Source: Paenibacillus odorifer (GTDB taxonomy: Bacteria > Bacillota > Bacilli > Paenibacillales > Paenibacillaceae). Taken from it: a stretch of DNA of 64,000 bases. The position numbers and the translations under genes were made by a program. Numbering within the stretch: the stretch's first letter is position 1; each line of letters opens with the position of its first letter. The notes under the pieces are model-generated. The model was not told where the DNA came from. It did no database searches and saw nothing but the letters and a program-made list of their open reading frames with translations. Positions 44,839 to 53,558 of the stretch are shown one piece after another. The stretch lies in NCBI RefSeq assembly GCF_000758725.1, contig NZ_CP009428.1, positions 6,200,001 through 6,264,000 on the forward strand. The letters run 5' to 3'.

Positions 44839-45936
44839 TCACTCTTCCGCGTGCTCGTCCTCATCCGTTTCATAATCATCTCCGCTTAACAACGGATCAC
44901 CTTGAGTGAGCACGAGTTTACGGACGACGATATCCCCATCGCTTTGCATAACCAGCCGCACAGTTGCTCCCGGCAGGTAGCTTTTGAACAATTCATTAAT
45001 ATCAACTAGTGAGACCACACGATGCCCGTCGATGCTATATAAGACGTCCTCTTCAGCAATCCCTGACTTGAGTGCTTCTGAAGACACCACCTTCGTGACG
45101 GACAGCGGGTCCAGCGTTGGCAATCCCACAACCGTAGACCAGCTTGCCTCCAGCTCTAGCCCCAGACTCGGATGCTGGACCTCACCATATTTTAAAAGCT
45201 GGTTCATAATATACTGCACAGTATTCGCTGGAATCGAAAACCCCATATTTTCCACACCCACCGCTGAGTATTTCAGGCTGTTGATTCCCAGCACCTCACC
45301 TTTCATATTTACTAGCGGCCCTCCGCTATTTCCGGGATTAATCGCTGTGTCACTCTGGATAAGACGATAAGCCGCATCTACCTCACGGTTAAGACCACTT
45401 ATAACGCCTACAGTCGCTGAATTTCGTAGAGAAAAGCTAATCGGTGTTCCGATAGCAATAACCTTCTCCCCAACCACTGTTTTGCTATTCGCTGGTATAA
45501 ACTTGGCGGGCTTTAAATGGGTGGCATTGATTTTGATCAGCGCCAGATCACTAACTTCATCCAGATATGTTTCTTTAACGCTGTAGGTTTTGGAGTCCGA
45601 AGTGACTACTATGGCATTTTGCAGATCCTTGATTACATGAGCATTGGTTATAATCCATCCGTTCGATTTCACAATGATGCCGGAGCCATGCGTCAGATTG
45701 TACCGATCATCCAGGCCACTATTCCCGCCACTCTCATCTTTGCCGATAATGCCCACAACAGAAGGAGTGATACTTTTAATAATTCCAGGTATCGGATCTT
45801 CTGCCGCTGCTTTACTAACCACCTTACTAGTACTATCAAAAGCAAATACCGACTGACTCCATACTCCCGACAGCACTACGCCGCACAGTAATAGACCCAA
45901 TCCTTTCTTCACCAGCTTCTCCCCAATACTCCTCAT
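44839..45936 (-). CDS. HtrA/DegP-like secreted serine protease with PDZ domain
   Basis: A 365-residue trypsin-like protease with an N-terminal export signal (about 10-32, FAF cleavage region). The catalytic triad is visible: TNAHV (His about 100), VSDLALIKI (Asp about 130) and PGNSGGPLV (Ser about 204). A PDZ domain covers about 255-340 (EEDVLYSIDGHRV). The tail is acidic (DDYETDEDEHAEE). Unlike Bacillus HtrA/HtrB it lacks a long cytoplasmic N-terminus. ATG start. First gene of a pair with the repeat-containing secreted protein. Role in quality control of exported proteins is inferred from the family. Confidence 0.92.
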   Translation of the reverse strand: MRSIGEKLVKKGLGLLLCGVVLSGVWSQSVFAFDSTSKVVSKAAAEDPIPGIIKSITPSVVGIIGKDESGGNSGLDDRYNLTHGSGIIVKSNGWIITNAHVIKDLQNAIVVTSDSKTYSVKETYLDEVSDLALIKINATHLKPAKFIPANSKTVVGEKVIAIGTPISFSLRNSATVGVISGLNREVDAAYRLIQSDTAINPGNSGGPLVNMKGEVLGINSLKYSAVGVENMGFSIPANTVQYIMNQLLKYGEVQHPSLGLELEASWSTVVGLPTLDPLSVTKVVSSEALKSGIAEEDVLYSIDGHRVVSLVDINELFKSYLPGATVRLVMQSDGDIVVRKLVLTQGDPLLSGDDYETDEDEHAEE

Positions 45937-45992
45937 TCCTCACCAGACCCTCTCTTTGCTAATGGATAAATTTAACATTATATAATTTGAAA

Positions 45993-46033
45993 AAAGACGC
46001 CTTCAATGCGCCCATGGCGTTAAAGGAGTCTTT
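45993..46033 (-). terminator. Rho-independent terminator after the small membrane protein gene
   Basis: Stem AAAGACTCCTT ... AAGGCGTCTTT (one G-U pair) on the minus strand, continuing in TTTCAAATT. Lies 32 nt beyond the stop at 46065. Confidence 0.78.
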
Positions 46034-46064
46034 CGGTGCAAAGCTGTTCAATTTAGTTCTTTCA

Positions 46065-46274
46065 TTAACTTAACCAATGCATCACCATGGCATAGTCAGA
46101 GATCACAAAAACCAGCAAGCTAACGGCTCCAAAACCAATGGCAAATTTGTTCTTCTGGGGAGCTTTCAATAGTCGAACAACCCCGACCAAAATCAAGATG
46201 GTAAATAAAATCATAAACACATCAAAGGTATGAAATTTAGACGGTCCTTGCGCGGCAACTTCTGCAAGCAGCAT
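46065..46274 (-). CDS. Small two-helix membrane protein
   Basis: 69 residues with two hydrophobic segments (about 18-35 and 45-63) joined by a basic loop (KAPQKNK). ATG start with a very strong GAGGAGG 6 nt upstream and its own terminator. Size and topology resemble DUF2759 (YqgW-like) proteins, but this cannot be confirmed. No function known. Confidence 0.75.
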   Translation of the reverse strand: MLLAEVAAQGPSKFHTFDVFMILFTILILVGVVRLLKAPQKNKFAIGFGAVSLLVFVISDYAMVMHWLS

Positions 46275-47181
46275 AACCTTACCTCCTCAAAAATGTTGTC
46301 AAGCAAGATCCAGTAATCCCCATATCACCTTCTATGTTATCGCTACCATTTGGGCGATGCAATAGGTTTTGTAGAAAAATTATGTATTTGTCGCAAAAAA
46401 TATATTTTATCCCTGCAAAATCCGTAATAACGATGAGATTGATCACTGACAATTGGGGTGGCTTAGTGAAAGTGCTGTGAGTCCAATCAACTCTATCGTC
46501 ATGAAGGTTACAATAGAAAGTCCGTTAACCGCTATAGAGATAAGATAAATTGAGCAGTGAATTGAAATTAAAATTGAAATACAGAACTTAGAACTTAACA
46601 TTCTGAGCTCAAAATTTAGGTTTTTAAAGAATTAGGGAAATTCTCCCTAAAATTGTCCGATTAACAGTTCATTTTGTGGTTATCAGGGAATTCCTCCCTA
46701 AAAATCATTAGAAAACCGGGTATATGAGTAAATTCACCCGATAATTGGGGAGATTTTCCCGGATTTTACCTTATATGATCTAAAAACTCGGATTTTCAGG
46801 GAGGTTTTCCCTAATCTAACAAACAGTTATTTGATAGAGTGATATGATGATTAATTATTCGGTTTTCAAGGAACTTTTGGCCCTAACGTTAATCAATTAC
46901 TTGTTAACCCTATCAACAGAATACTCCTCATTGAATCTTACTACGAACATGTCCTACATATGCCTACCTTGCCTATTATTAAATCCATTTTTTCTATAGA
47001 ATTCGTATAACTTTTGCTAGAAATATCACATCATATATCTATGAGCCATCTTTCGCACAATTACCAGATAATCCTACAACGCCTTAAGTGGCTTTGACTC
47101 CATTCTAGAGGACGAGGTTAGCTATTAGCTGTTAGTTGTCAGATGTTTCCCTTCAAGAAATTATTGCTTACAACCTACAAT
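46275..47181. other. Long non-coding gap between uvrA and the small membrane protein gene
   Basis: About 900 nt without a plausible gene on either strand. It holds the four-palindrome element at 46632-46814 and AT-rich filler. A possible degenerate fifth unit is at 46866-46886. No tRNA, IS end or riboswitch recognised. Confidence 0.7.
46632..46814. repeat. 183-nt element with four palindromic units, copy A
   Basis: Four 19-nt units at 46632-46650, 46683-46701, 46745-46763 and 46796-46814, spaced by 32, 43 and 32 nt. Consensus T-N-AGGGA-N5-TCCCTAA; the first is a perfect 7-bp inverted repeat (TTAGGGA/TCCCTAA). The third unit is degenerate. A further CGGGT/ACCCG inverted repeat lies in the 43-nt spacer. 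Same length and unit spacing as the element at 54476-54658. Confidence 0.8.
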
Positions 47182-47210
47182 AAAAGCCCCGGCATGATGC
47201 CGAGGCCTTA
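47182..47210 (-). terminator. Rho-independent terminator after uvrA
   Basis: Stem AAGGCCTCGGCA / TGCCGGGGCTTTT on the minus strand with TTTTATTG following, 27 nt beyond the uvrA stop. Confidence 0.9.
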
Positions 47211-47237
47211 TTATACATAGGTTATATTACTTACTGT

Positions 47238-50111
47238 TTATTTGGTTTCCGCCGTCTCAAGCATAAGCGCTTCGGTCCGCTCTGTATCACGAATCAGAAC
47301 CGGCTTCAGATATTTACCTGTGTAAGACTCTGTGACAGTAATGATCTTCTCCGGTGTTCCTGTTGCCAGGACGGTACCACCGCCGCTACCACCTTCCGGT
47401 CCCATATCGATGATATAATCCGCTGTCTTGATTACATCCAGATTATGTTCAATAACAAGAACCGATTCTCCGGAATCCACCAAACGATGCAATACCTCAA
47501 GCAGACGACCAATGTCATCTACATGCAGACCTGTCGTAGGCTCATCCAAAATATAAAGTGTTTTACCCGTGCTGCGACGGTAGAGCTCAGAAGCCAATTT
47601 TACCCGCTGTGCTTCACCACCGGATAAAGTGGTTCCCGGTTGACCAATCTTAATATAACCAAGTCCTACATCCATCAGTGTTTGCATTTTACGATGGATA
47701 CGCGGGATATTTACAAAAAACTCTGTTGCGTCCTCTACCGTCATCTCTAACACATCTGAAATGTTTTTGCCTTTATATTTCACTTCTAGTGTTTCCCGGT
47801 TATACCGTTTGCCTTTACATACTTCGCAAGGGACGTATACGTCCGGCAAGAAGTGCATCTCAATCTTAATGATCCCGTCTCCACGGCAAGCTTCACAACG
47901 TCCGCCTTTTACGTTAAAGCTGAAGCGTCCCTTTTGGAAACCACGTACCTTAGCCTCATTTGTCTTGGAGAATAGGTCACGGATGTCATCGAATACACCT
48001 GTATAAGTTGCTGGGTTGGAGCGCGGTGTCCGCCCGATTGGTGACTGATCGATTTCAATAACCTTATCGAGATTTTCTAGTCCACGAATTTCTTTATGCT
48101 GACCAGGACGCACCTTCACAGCCTTATTCAGCTGCCGTGCCAGACTCTTGTAAAGAATCTCGTTGATAAGCGAGGATTTACCGGAACCCGATACACCTGT
48201 CACCGCTGTAAATACACCTAATGGAATCTTCACATTCACATTTTTCAGGTTATTCTCTTTAGCACCACGTATTTCTACCCATCGATCATCGGTAGGACGG
48301 CGTTTAGCGGTAACCGGAATAAATTTACGTCCGCTTAAATATTCACCCGTTAATGAATTTGGATCTTTCATAATCTCTTCTGGCGTCCCTTGAGCCATAA
48401 CTTGTCCACCATGAATACCTGCGCCCGGACCAATATCAATAATATAATCCGCTGCCATCATCGTATCTTCATCATGCTCTACAACAATTAGCGTGTTGCC
48501 TAAATCGCGCATATGCGCAAGCGTAGAGATCAGACGATCATTGTCCCGTTGATGCAAGCCAATACTTGGCTCATCCAGAATGTATAATACACCCATGAGA
48601 CTTGAACCAATCTGAGTAGCCAACCGAATACGCTGCGCCTCACCACCGGAAAGCGAACCCGCTGCACGGCTAAGCGTCAAATAATCCAAGCCTACATTCA
48701 CAAGGAATCCAAGCCGATTGCAGATCTCTTTTAGAATGAGATTGGCGATGGCTGTTTCTTTTTCGCTCAATTTTATCTCTTCAAACCAATGCTGGCAGTC
48801 TCCTATTGAAAGGTCCGTAACATCAGAAATATTATGATCATTGATAGTCACAGCTAATATTTCTTTTTTCAGACGTTTACCTTTACATACATGACATGGC
48901 TTAGCACTCATAAATCCTTCGATAAATTCACGAATACCATCCGAAGCAGTTTCACGGTAACGCCGCTCTAGGTTAGGTATAATCCCTTCAAAAGCAACCA
49001 TCGCATCTTTCTTTTGACCGAAATCATTTTCATAACGGAAGCGGACCTTCTCACTGCCTGTACCGTTCAGTAATTTATTCATATGATCAGGTGTCAGACT
49101 GCTTACCGGAACGTTCTGTGGAATTTTAAAGTGTTCACAAACCGACTTCAGGAATTGCGGATAGTAATTAGAAGTACTTCCAGTCCAAGCTAAAAAAGCA
49201 CCTTCTTCGATGGATTTCTCAGCATCAGGAATAAGCAGGTCTGGATCGACCACCATCTTCATGCCAAGTCCATCACACTCTGTACAAGCTCCAAACGGAC
49301 TGTTGAAAGAGAACATCCGTGGTGCCAACTCTTCAATACTAAAACCACAAATTGGACAAGCAAAGTTAGAACTGAAAAGCAGCTCTTCCTGGCCGATGAT
49401 ATCCACAAGGATTTTACCGCCCGAAAGCTTAAGCGCCGTCTCCAGTGAATCCGTCAGTCGGGTCTCCACATCGTCTTTAACAACGATCCGGTCTACCACA
49501 ACTTCTATTGTATGTTTTTTATTCTTTTCTAGTTCAATATCCTCAGACAGATCTCTTAGCTCCCCGTCCACACGCACACGTACGAAGCCTTGCTTGGAGA
49601 TATCTGTGAAGAGCCCTTTATGCTCACCTTTACGTCCTGAAATGATTGGCGCCAGGATCTGCAACCGAGTTTTCTCGGGATACTGCATAATCCGGTCTAC
49701 CATCTGTTCAACGGTCTGGGAGGTAATCTCAATACCATGCTCTGGGCAATGGGGATGACCAATACGTGCAAAGAGCAACCGCAAATAGTCATAAATCTCC
49801 GTAACTGTACCTACCGTGGAGCGTGGGTTCCGGCTTGTTGTCTTCTGATCTATAGATATCGCCGGGGACAAACCATCAATTGAATCCACATCTGGTTTCT
49901 CCATTTGTCCCAAAAACTGACGTGCATAAGCCGACAAAGATTCAACATAACGCCGTTGTCCTTCAGCATAAATCGTATCAAATGCAAGCGACGATTTACC
50001 TGAGCCGCTAAGTCCCGTCAGCACGACGAAACGGTCACGTGGAATCGTCACATCGATGTTTTTGAGATTGTGCGCCCTCGCGCCTTTAATTACAATATTT
50101 TCGTTCGCCAA
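47238..50111 (-). CDS. uvrA: Excinuclease ABC subunit UvrA
   Basis: A 957-residue damage-recognition ATPase of nucleotide excision repair, full family length. Two ABC ATPase modules: Walker A at GLSGSGKSS (about 33) and GVSGSGKSS (about 640), signatures LSGGEAQRIRLA and LSGGEAQRVKLA, and zinc fingers with CPICG/CTECDG and CEACRGDG...CEVCKGKRY. TTG start with AAAGGAGAGG 5-6 nt upstream. It follows uvrB on the same strand but 493 nt away, with a GC-rich tandem repeat between. In many Firmicutes the two genes are almost adjacent. Confidence 0.98.
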   Translation of the reverse strand: MANENIVIKGARAHNLKNIDVTIPRDRFVVLTGLSGSGKSSLAFDTIYAEGQRRYVESLSAYARQFLGQMEKPDVDSIDGLSPAISIDQKTTSRNPRSTVGTVTEIYDYLRLLFARIGHPHCPEHGIEITSQTVEQMVDRIMQYPEKTRLQILAPIISGRKGEHKGLFTDISKQGFVRVRVDGELRDLSEDIELEKNKKHTIEVVVDRIVVKDDVETRLTDSLETALKLSGGKILVDIIGQEELLFSSNFACPICGFSIEELAPRMFSFNSPFGACTECDGLGMKMVVDPDLLIPDAEKSIEEGAFLAWTGSTSNYYPQFLKSVCEHFKIPQNVPVSSLTPDHMNKLLNGTGSEKVRFRYENDFGQKKDAMVAFEGIIPNLERRYRETASDGIREFIEGFMSAKPCHVCKGKRLKKEILAVTINDHNISDVTDLSIGDCQHWFEEIKLSEKETAIANLILKEICNRLGFLVNVGLDYLTLSRAAGSLSGGEAQRIRLATQIGSSLMGVLYILDEPSIGLHQRDNDRLISTLAHMRDLGNTLIVVEHDEDTMMAADYIIDIGPGAGIHGGQVMAQGTPEEIMKDPNSLTGEYLSGRKFIPVTAKRRPTDDRWVEIRGAKENNLKNVNVKIPLGVFTAVTGVSGSGKSSLINEILYKSLARQLNKAVKVRPGQHKEIRGLENLDKVIEIDQSPIGRTPRSNPATYTGVFDDIRDLFSKTNEAKVRGFQKGRFSFNVKGGRCEACRGDGIIKIEMHFLPDVYVPCEVCKGKRYNRETLEVKYKGKNISDVLEMTVEDATEFFVNIPRIHRKMQTLMDVGLGYIKIGQPGTTLSGGEAQRVKLASELYRRSTGKTLYILDEPTTGLHVDDIGRLLEVLHRLVDSGESVLVIEHNLDVIKTADYIIDMGPEGGSGGGTVLATGTPEKIITVTESYTGKYLKPVLIRDTERTEALMLETAETK

Positions 50112-50604
50112 CGGAACCTCTCCTTTTAAAAAAACTATTTCAACTTTATTTCAAAATATTCTCAAAGCCTTTTCAAAGCCTTTCGATCCCTCCCAAACCC
50201 TCTCTTCCAAGGGAGGGCCCCAAGGGTTGCACCCTCTGGACACCCGCATTTTCTGGAGAAGGAGTATGGTGGGACGTAACTTAGTGACTATAATGCTCAG
50301 AGCGCTTATCCCTGCGGGACCGCTTGGACATTCTCGCACTACCTAAAAGCAGGTACAAGCAACTGTCATAGACGTTGCATGGTGCTGTCCCTGCGGGATA
50401 CGCATAAGTACCAAGTACATTGCCTGGTGCTGTCCTACGGGATACGCGTAAGTGCCAAGTACATTGCGGGCGCTGTCCCTGCGGGATACGTTTAAGTGCC
50501 ATAAACATTACTGGATACGCGGCCCTCTATTGATTCAAAAAGAACGGTCTAGGACAGCACCGTTCAATACCTATTTTAAATATCGGTGATGCATTAATGG
50601 TTTG
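50112..50604. other. uvrB-uvrA intergenic region
   Basis: A 490-nt gap unusual within a uvrBA operon. It contains a GC-rich minisatellite (50381-50511) and an earlier related copy of its core (TCCCTGCGGGA at 50309). A CCTCCC/GGGAGG inverted repeat lies at about 50190-50217. The 75-residue minus-strand frame across it follows the repeat, but the period is not a multiple of three in every copy, so it is judged non-coding. Confidence 0.65.
50381..50511. repeat. Tandem repeat, about 43-45 nt per unit, three copies
   Basis: Units begin with GGTGCTGTCC-like sequence at 50381, 50426 and 50469. Each contains the small palindrome TCCCTGCGGGA (the second copy reads TCCTACGGGA), then ATACG, TAAGTGCCAAGTACATT and a short tail. 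A partial fourth (CTGGATACGC) follows at 50511. Unit lengths are 45 and 43. Confidence 0.85.
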
Positions 50605-52596
50605 TTACTCAGCCCGAAGCTCCAGCAATGCGTCGCGCAGCTCTGCCGCGCGTTCGAATTGCAGGTTCTTGGCAGCGTCCTTCATTTCAGCTTCCAGACG
50701 TTGGATCAGACTTTGTTTTTCTTTCTTATTCATCTTGCCACCAACACCTGTGAGATAATCGGCTTTAGACTCAGCAACCTTCGTCGCCTCGATGATGTCA
50801 CGCACTTTTTTATTAATGGTGGTTGGGGTAATGCCATGTTTCTCATTATGAGCAATCTGAATGGCGCGACGGCGCGATGTTTCGCTCATCGCTTTCTCCA
50901 TCGAATCAGTGATCCGATCACCATACATGATTACACGACCCTCAGAGTTACGAGCCGCACGGCCAATCGTCTGAATTAGTGAACGTTCGGAACGAAGGAA
51001 CCCTTCTTTATCGGCATCGAGAATTGCAACTAAAGATACCTCCGGTAAGTCGAGACCTTCTCTCAGGAGGTTAATCCCTACCAGGACATGGAACGTACCG
51101 AGACGAAGATCCCGCAAGATCGCCATCCGTTCCAGTGTTTTGATGTCAGAGTGCATATAACGAACCTTAATACCGATTTCCTTAAAGTAGTCTGTCAGAT
51201 CCTCCGACATCTTCTTCGTCAAAGTGGTAACGAGTACACGTTCATCACGTTCGACCCGGTCACGGATTTCGCTAATCAGATCATCGATCTGGCCTTCTGT
51301 AGGACGAACCTCAATGATTGGATCCAATAGCCCAGTCGGACGGATAATCTGCTGCACCATAGTTTCGCAGTGTTCCATTTCATAAGGTCCAGGTGTCGCA
51401 GAAACGTAAATGATCTGGTTCACTTTATCTTCGAACTCTTCGAACTGAAGCGGACGGTTATCCAGCGCAGAAGGCAGACGGAAACCATGCTCTACCAACA
51501 CTGTCTTACGCGCCCGGTCACCGTTATACATCGCCCGAATTTGCGGAAGGGTAACATGGGATTCATCTACGACAATTAACATATCATCAGGAAAATAATC
51601 CATTAACGTATATGGAGTTGCTCCTGGCTCCCTGAAGGTTAGTGGCCCGGAATAGTTCTCAATCCCCGAACAGAAACCCACTTCCTTCATCATCTCAATG
51701 TCGTAACGTGTCCGTTGTTCCAGACGTTGCGCTTCCAGAAGCTTGCCTGCGTCACGAAGCACGGTCAGCCGCTCTTCCAGCTCCCGTTCAATATTGACTA
51801 TTGCTACACGCATCGTTTCTTCCTTGGTAACAAAGTGAGAAGCCGGAAAAATGGCGACATGGTCGCGTTCACCGATCAATTCACCCGTTAAAACATCAAT
51901 TTCAGTGATCCGCTCAATCTCATCGCCAAACAATTCAACGCGAATCGCATGTTCACCCTGAGATGCCGGGAAGATTTCAACCACATCACCACGTACACGG
52001 AATGTTCCGCGTACAAAATTGATATCATTGCGCTGGTATTGAATATCCACCAGTCTGCTCAGAATCTCATTGCGCGGCTTCTCCATCCCAACCCGCAAGG
52101 ACAACAGCAAGCTTCCGTATTCCATTGGTGAACCGAGACCGTAAATACAAGACACACTCGCTACAATAATAACGTCACGCCGTTCGAACAAGGAGCTTGT
52201 CGCGGAGTGGCGAAGTTTATCAATCTCTTCGTTAATGCTGGAATCTTTCTCAATATAAGTATCGGAGGAGGGAATGTACGCCTCTGGTTGGTAATAGTCG
52301 TAGTAGCTGACGAAATAGTCTACCGAATTATTCGGGAAAAACTCCTTAAACTCACTTGCCAGCTGGGCAGCCAGTGTCTTGTTATGCGCAATAACCAGCG
52401 TGGGGCGATTTAATTTGGAAATAACTTGCGCGACAGTAAAGGTCTTCCCTGTACCTGTCGCTCCCAGCAGCGTCTGGTGCTTCTTACCCTGCCGGATGCC
52501 TTGTAGTAATTCATCTATGGCATGAGGCTGATCGCCCTGGGGTGTATACTCGGACTCCAATTCAAAAGTCTTCGTACTGACGACAATATCACTCAT
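50605..52596 (-). CDS. uvrB: Excinuclease ABC subunit UvrB
   Basis: A 663-residue DNA-unwinding damage verifier. It has GATGTGKTF (Walker A, about 44-52), the YYDYYQPEAYIP beta-hairpin region, VVDESHVTLPQIRAMYNGD, RPTGLLDP, VLVGINLLREGLDLPEV and QTIGRAARN. A C-terminal UVR domain (about 625-660) recruits UvrC. ATG start with GAGGGGAG upstream. A LexA-type box and promoter lie about 100-145 nt upstream, so SOS induction is expected. Confidence 0.98.
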   Translation of the reverse strand: MSDIVVSTKTFELESEYTPQGDQPHAIDELLQGIRQGKKHQTLLGATGTGKTFTVAQVISKLNRPTLVIAHNKTLAAQLASEFKEFFPNNSVDYFVSYYDYYQPEAYIPSSDTYIEKDSSINEEIDKLRHSATSSLFERRDVIIVASVSCIYGLGSPMEYGSLLLSLRVGMEKPRNEILSRLVDIQYQRNDINFVRGTFRVRGDVVEIFPASQGEHAIRVELFGDEIERITEIDVLTGELIGERDHVAIFPASHFVTKEETMRVAIVNIERELEERLTVLRDAGKLLEAQRLEQRTRYDIEMMKEVGFCSGIENYSGPLTFREPGATPYTLMDYFPDDMLIVVDESHVTLPQIRAMYNGDRARKTVLVEHGFRLPSALDNRPLQFEEFEDKVNQIIYVSATPGPYEMEHCETMVQQIIRPTGLLDPIIEVRPTEGQIDDLISEIRDRVERDERVLVTTLTKKMSEDLTDYFKEIGIKVRYMHSDIKTLERMAILRDLRLGTFHVLVGINLLREGLDLPEVSLVAILDADKEGFLRSERSLIQTIGRAARNSEGRVIMYGDRITDSMEKAMSETSRRRAIQIAHNEKHGITPTTINKKVRDIIEATKVAESKADYLTGVGGKMNKKEKQSLIQRLEAEMKDAAKNLQFERAAELRDALLELRAE

Positions 52597-52694
52597 TTGC
52601 CCGTCTCCCCTCTATCGTCTAAACTAGATTAATATATTATAATTGTTGTCTGAATCTTCTCTCTCCATACGATAGTAAAAAATATGGAAGATAA

Positions 52695-52706
52695 GAATAT
52701 GTGTTC
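52695..52706 (-). promoter_or_regulatory. LexA (DinR) box of uvrB
   Basis: On the minus strand GAAC-ACAT-ATTC, one arm base away from the Firmicute SOS consensus GAACNNNNGTTC. It begins seven nt downstream of a perfect -10, thus over the expected transcription start. Confidence 0.7.
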
Positions 52707-52712
52707 CCGTTC

Positions 52713-52741
52713 ATTATACAGTGTTGCTTAGATCGATGCAA
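52713..52741 (-). promoter_or_regulatory. Candidate uvrB promoter
   Basis: On the minus strand TTGCAT (52741-52736), a 17-nt spacer and a perfect TATAAT (52718-52713), followed by the LexA-like box. Confidence 0.65.
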
Positions 52742-52775
52742 ACCATAATACACAGAAATGTTAGGAGCTTGAAGC

Positions 52776-53558
52776 ATGGATATTACCGCAATAATCGGCC
52801 TAGTGGCCGGACTGGCTGCGCTAATCGGCGGCTACCTCTGGGAAGGCGGAAGCCTTTCCGGACTGCTGCAGCTTAATGCAGCTTTGATTGTATTTGGAGG
52901 TACGATTGCCGCCGTAATGATCAGCTTCCCGGCAGCTAAGCTACGCTCCATTCCCACCGCTCTGCGCATGGCTTTTGGCCGCAATCCTGAACGTGATGAA
53001 GAGAAGGCAGAAGAGCTCATCGCAATGGCCACAGTGGCCCGCCGTGGCGGCGTTTTAATGCTCGAAAAACAAGCGGAGGTACATCCTGATCCTTTTACCC
53101 GTGAAGGACTGCTGCTTATCGTCGATGGCACTGACCCTGAGCAGGTAAGACAGATTTTGGAATTGGAAATGGATGCGAAAGAATTGAAGCATGAAAGCTA
53201 CGCCAAGATTTTTGAAGCCGCTGGCGGATATGCTCCAACGATGGGGATCATCGGTACAGTTATGGGACTCATTAGGGTACTGGGCAACCTTACAGACCCA
53301 TCAAATCTAGGTACCTCTATCGCAGTAGCGTTCACTGCAACACTGTACGGAGTAGCCATCGCTAATCTAATATTTTTACCCATTGCTTCCAAAATCAAAT
53401 CCCGCAGCCAAAGTGAGCTGCATAGCATGGAGATGCTGCTAGTAGGCATTCTTTCTCTACAAAACGGGGATCATCCGTTGCTGGTGCGTAAAAAACTGAA
53501 CTCCTTCATTTCAGACACCACCACAGATGACCGTGCAGAAGCAAGAGGTTTTATATGA
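52776..53558 (+). CDS. Flagellar stator protein MotA/MotP
   Basis: A 260-residue inner-membrane stator subunit with four helices (about 4-20, 32-51, 150-170, 183-203). Typical MotA features: the conserved Pro-containing segment YAPTMGIIGTVMGLIRVL, a cytoplasmic loop with basic and acidic residues that meets the rotor, and AVAFTATLYGVAIANLIFLPIA. ATG start with TTAGGAG upstream. Coupled to motB by a 4-nt overlap. No other flagellar genes are in the window, as for the MotPS pair of Bacillus, which the sequence recalls. Sodium or proton use is not decided. Confidence 0.93.
   Translation: MDITAIIGLVAGLAALIGGYLWEGGSLSGLLQLNAALIVFGGTIAAVMISFPAAKLRSIPTALRMAFGRNPERDEEKAEELIAMATVARRGGVLMLEKQAEVHPDPFTREGLLLIVDGTDPEQVRQILELEMDAKELKHESYAKIFEAAGGYAPTMGIIGTVMGLIRVLGNLTDPSNLGTSIAVAFTATLYGVAIANLIFLPIASKIKSRSQSELHSMEMLLVGILSLQNGDHPLLVRKKLNSFISDTTTDDRAEARGFI

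Noticed and set aside
46632..46814. CRISPR array
   Set aside because: Units are themselves palindromic and degenerate, only four in number, spacers of 32 and 43 nt are not all equal, and no cas genes are present.
49210..49758. 182-codon plus-strand frame, Ser-rich
   Set aside because: Antisense to uvrA; a Ser/Thr-rich product is the usual shadow of a real gene.
50281..50508. 75-codon minus-strand frame with internal repetition
   Set aside because: It follows the tandem repeat, whose unit length (45 then 43) breaks frame; no ribosome site.
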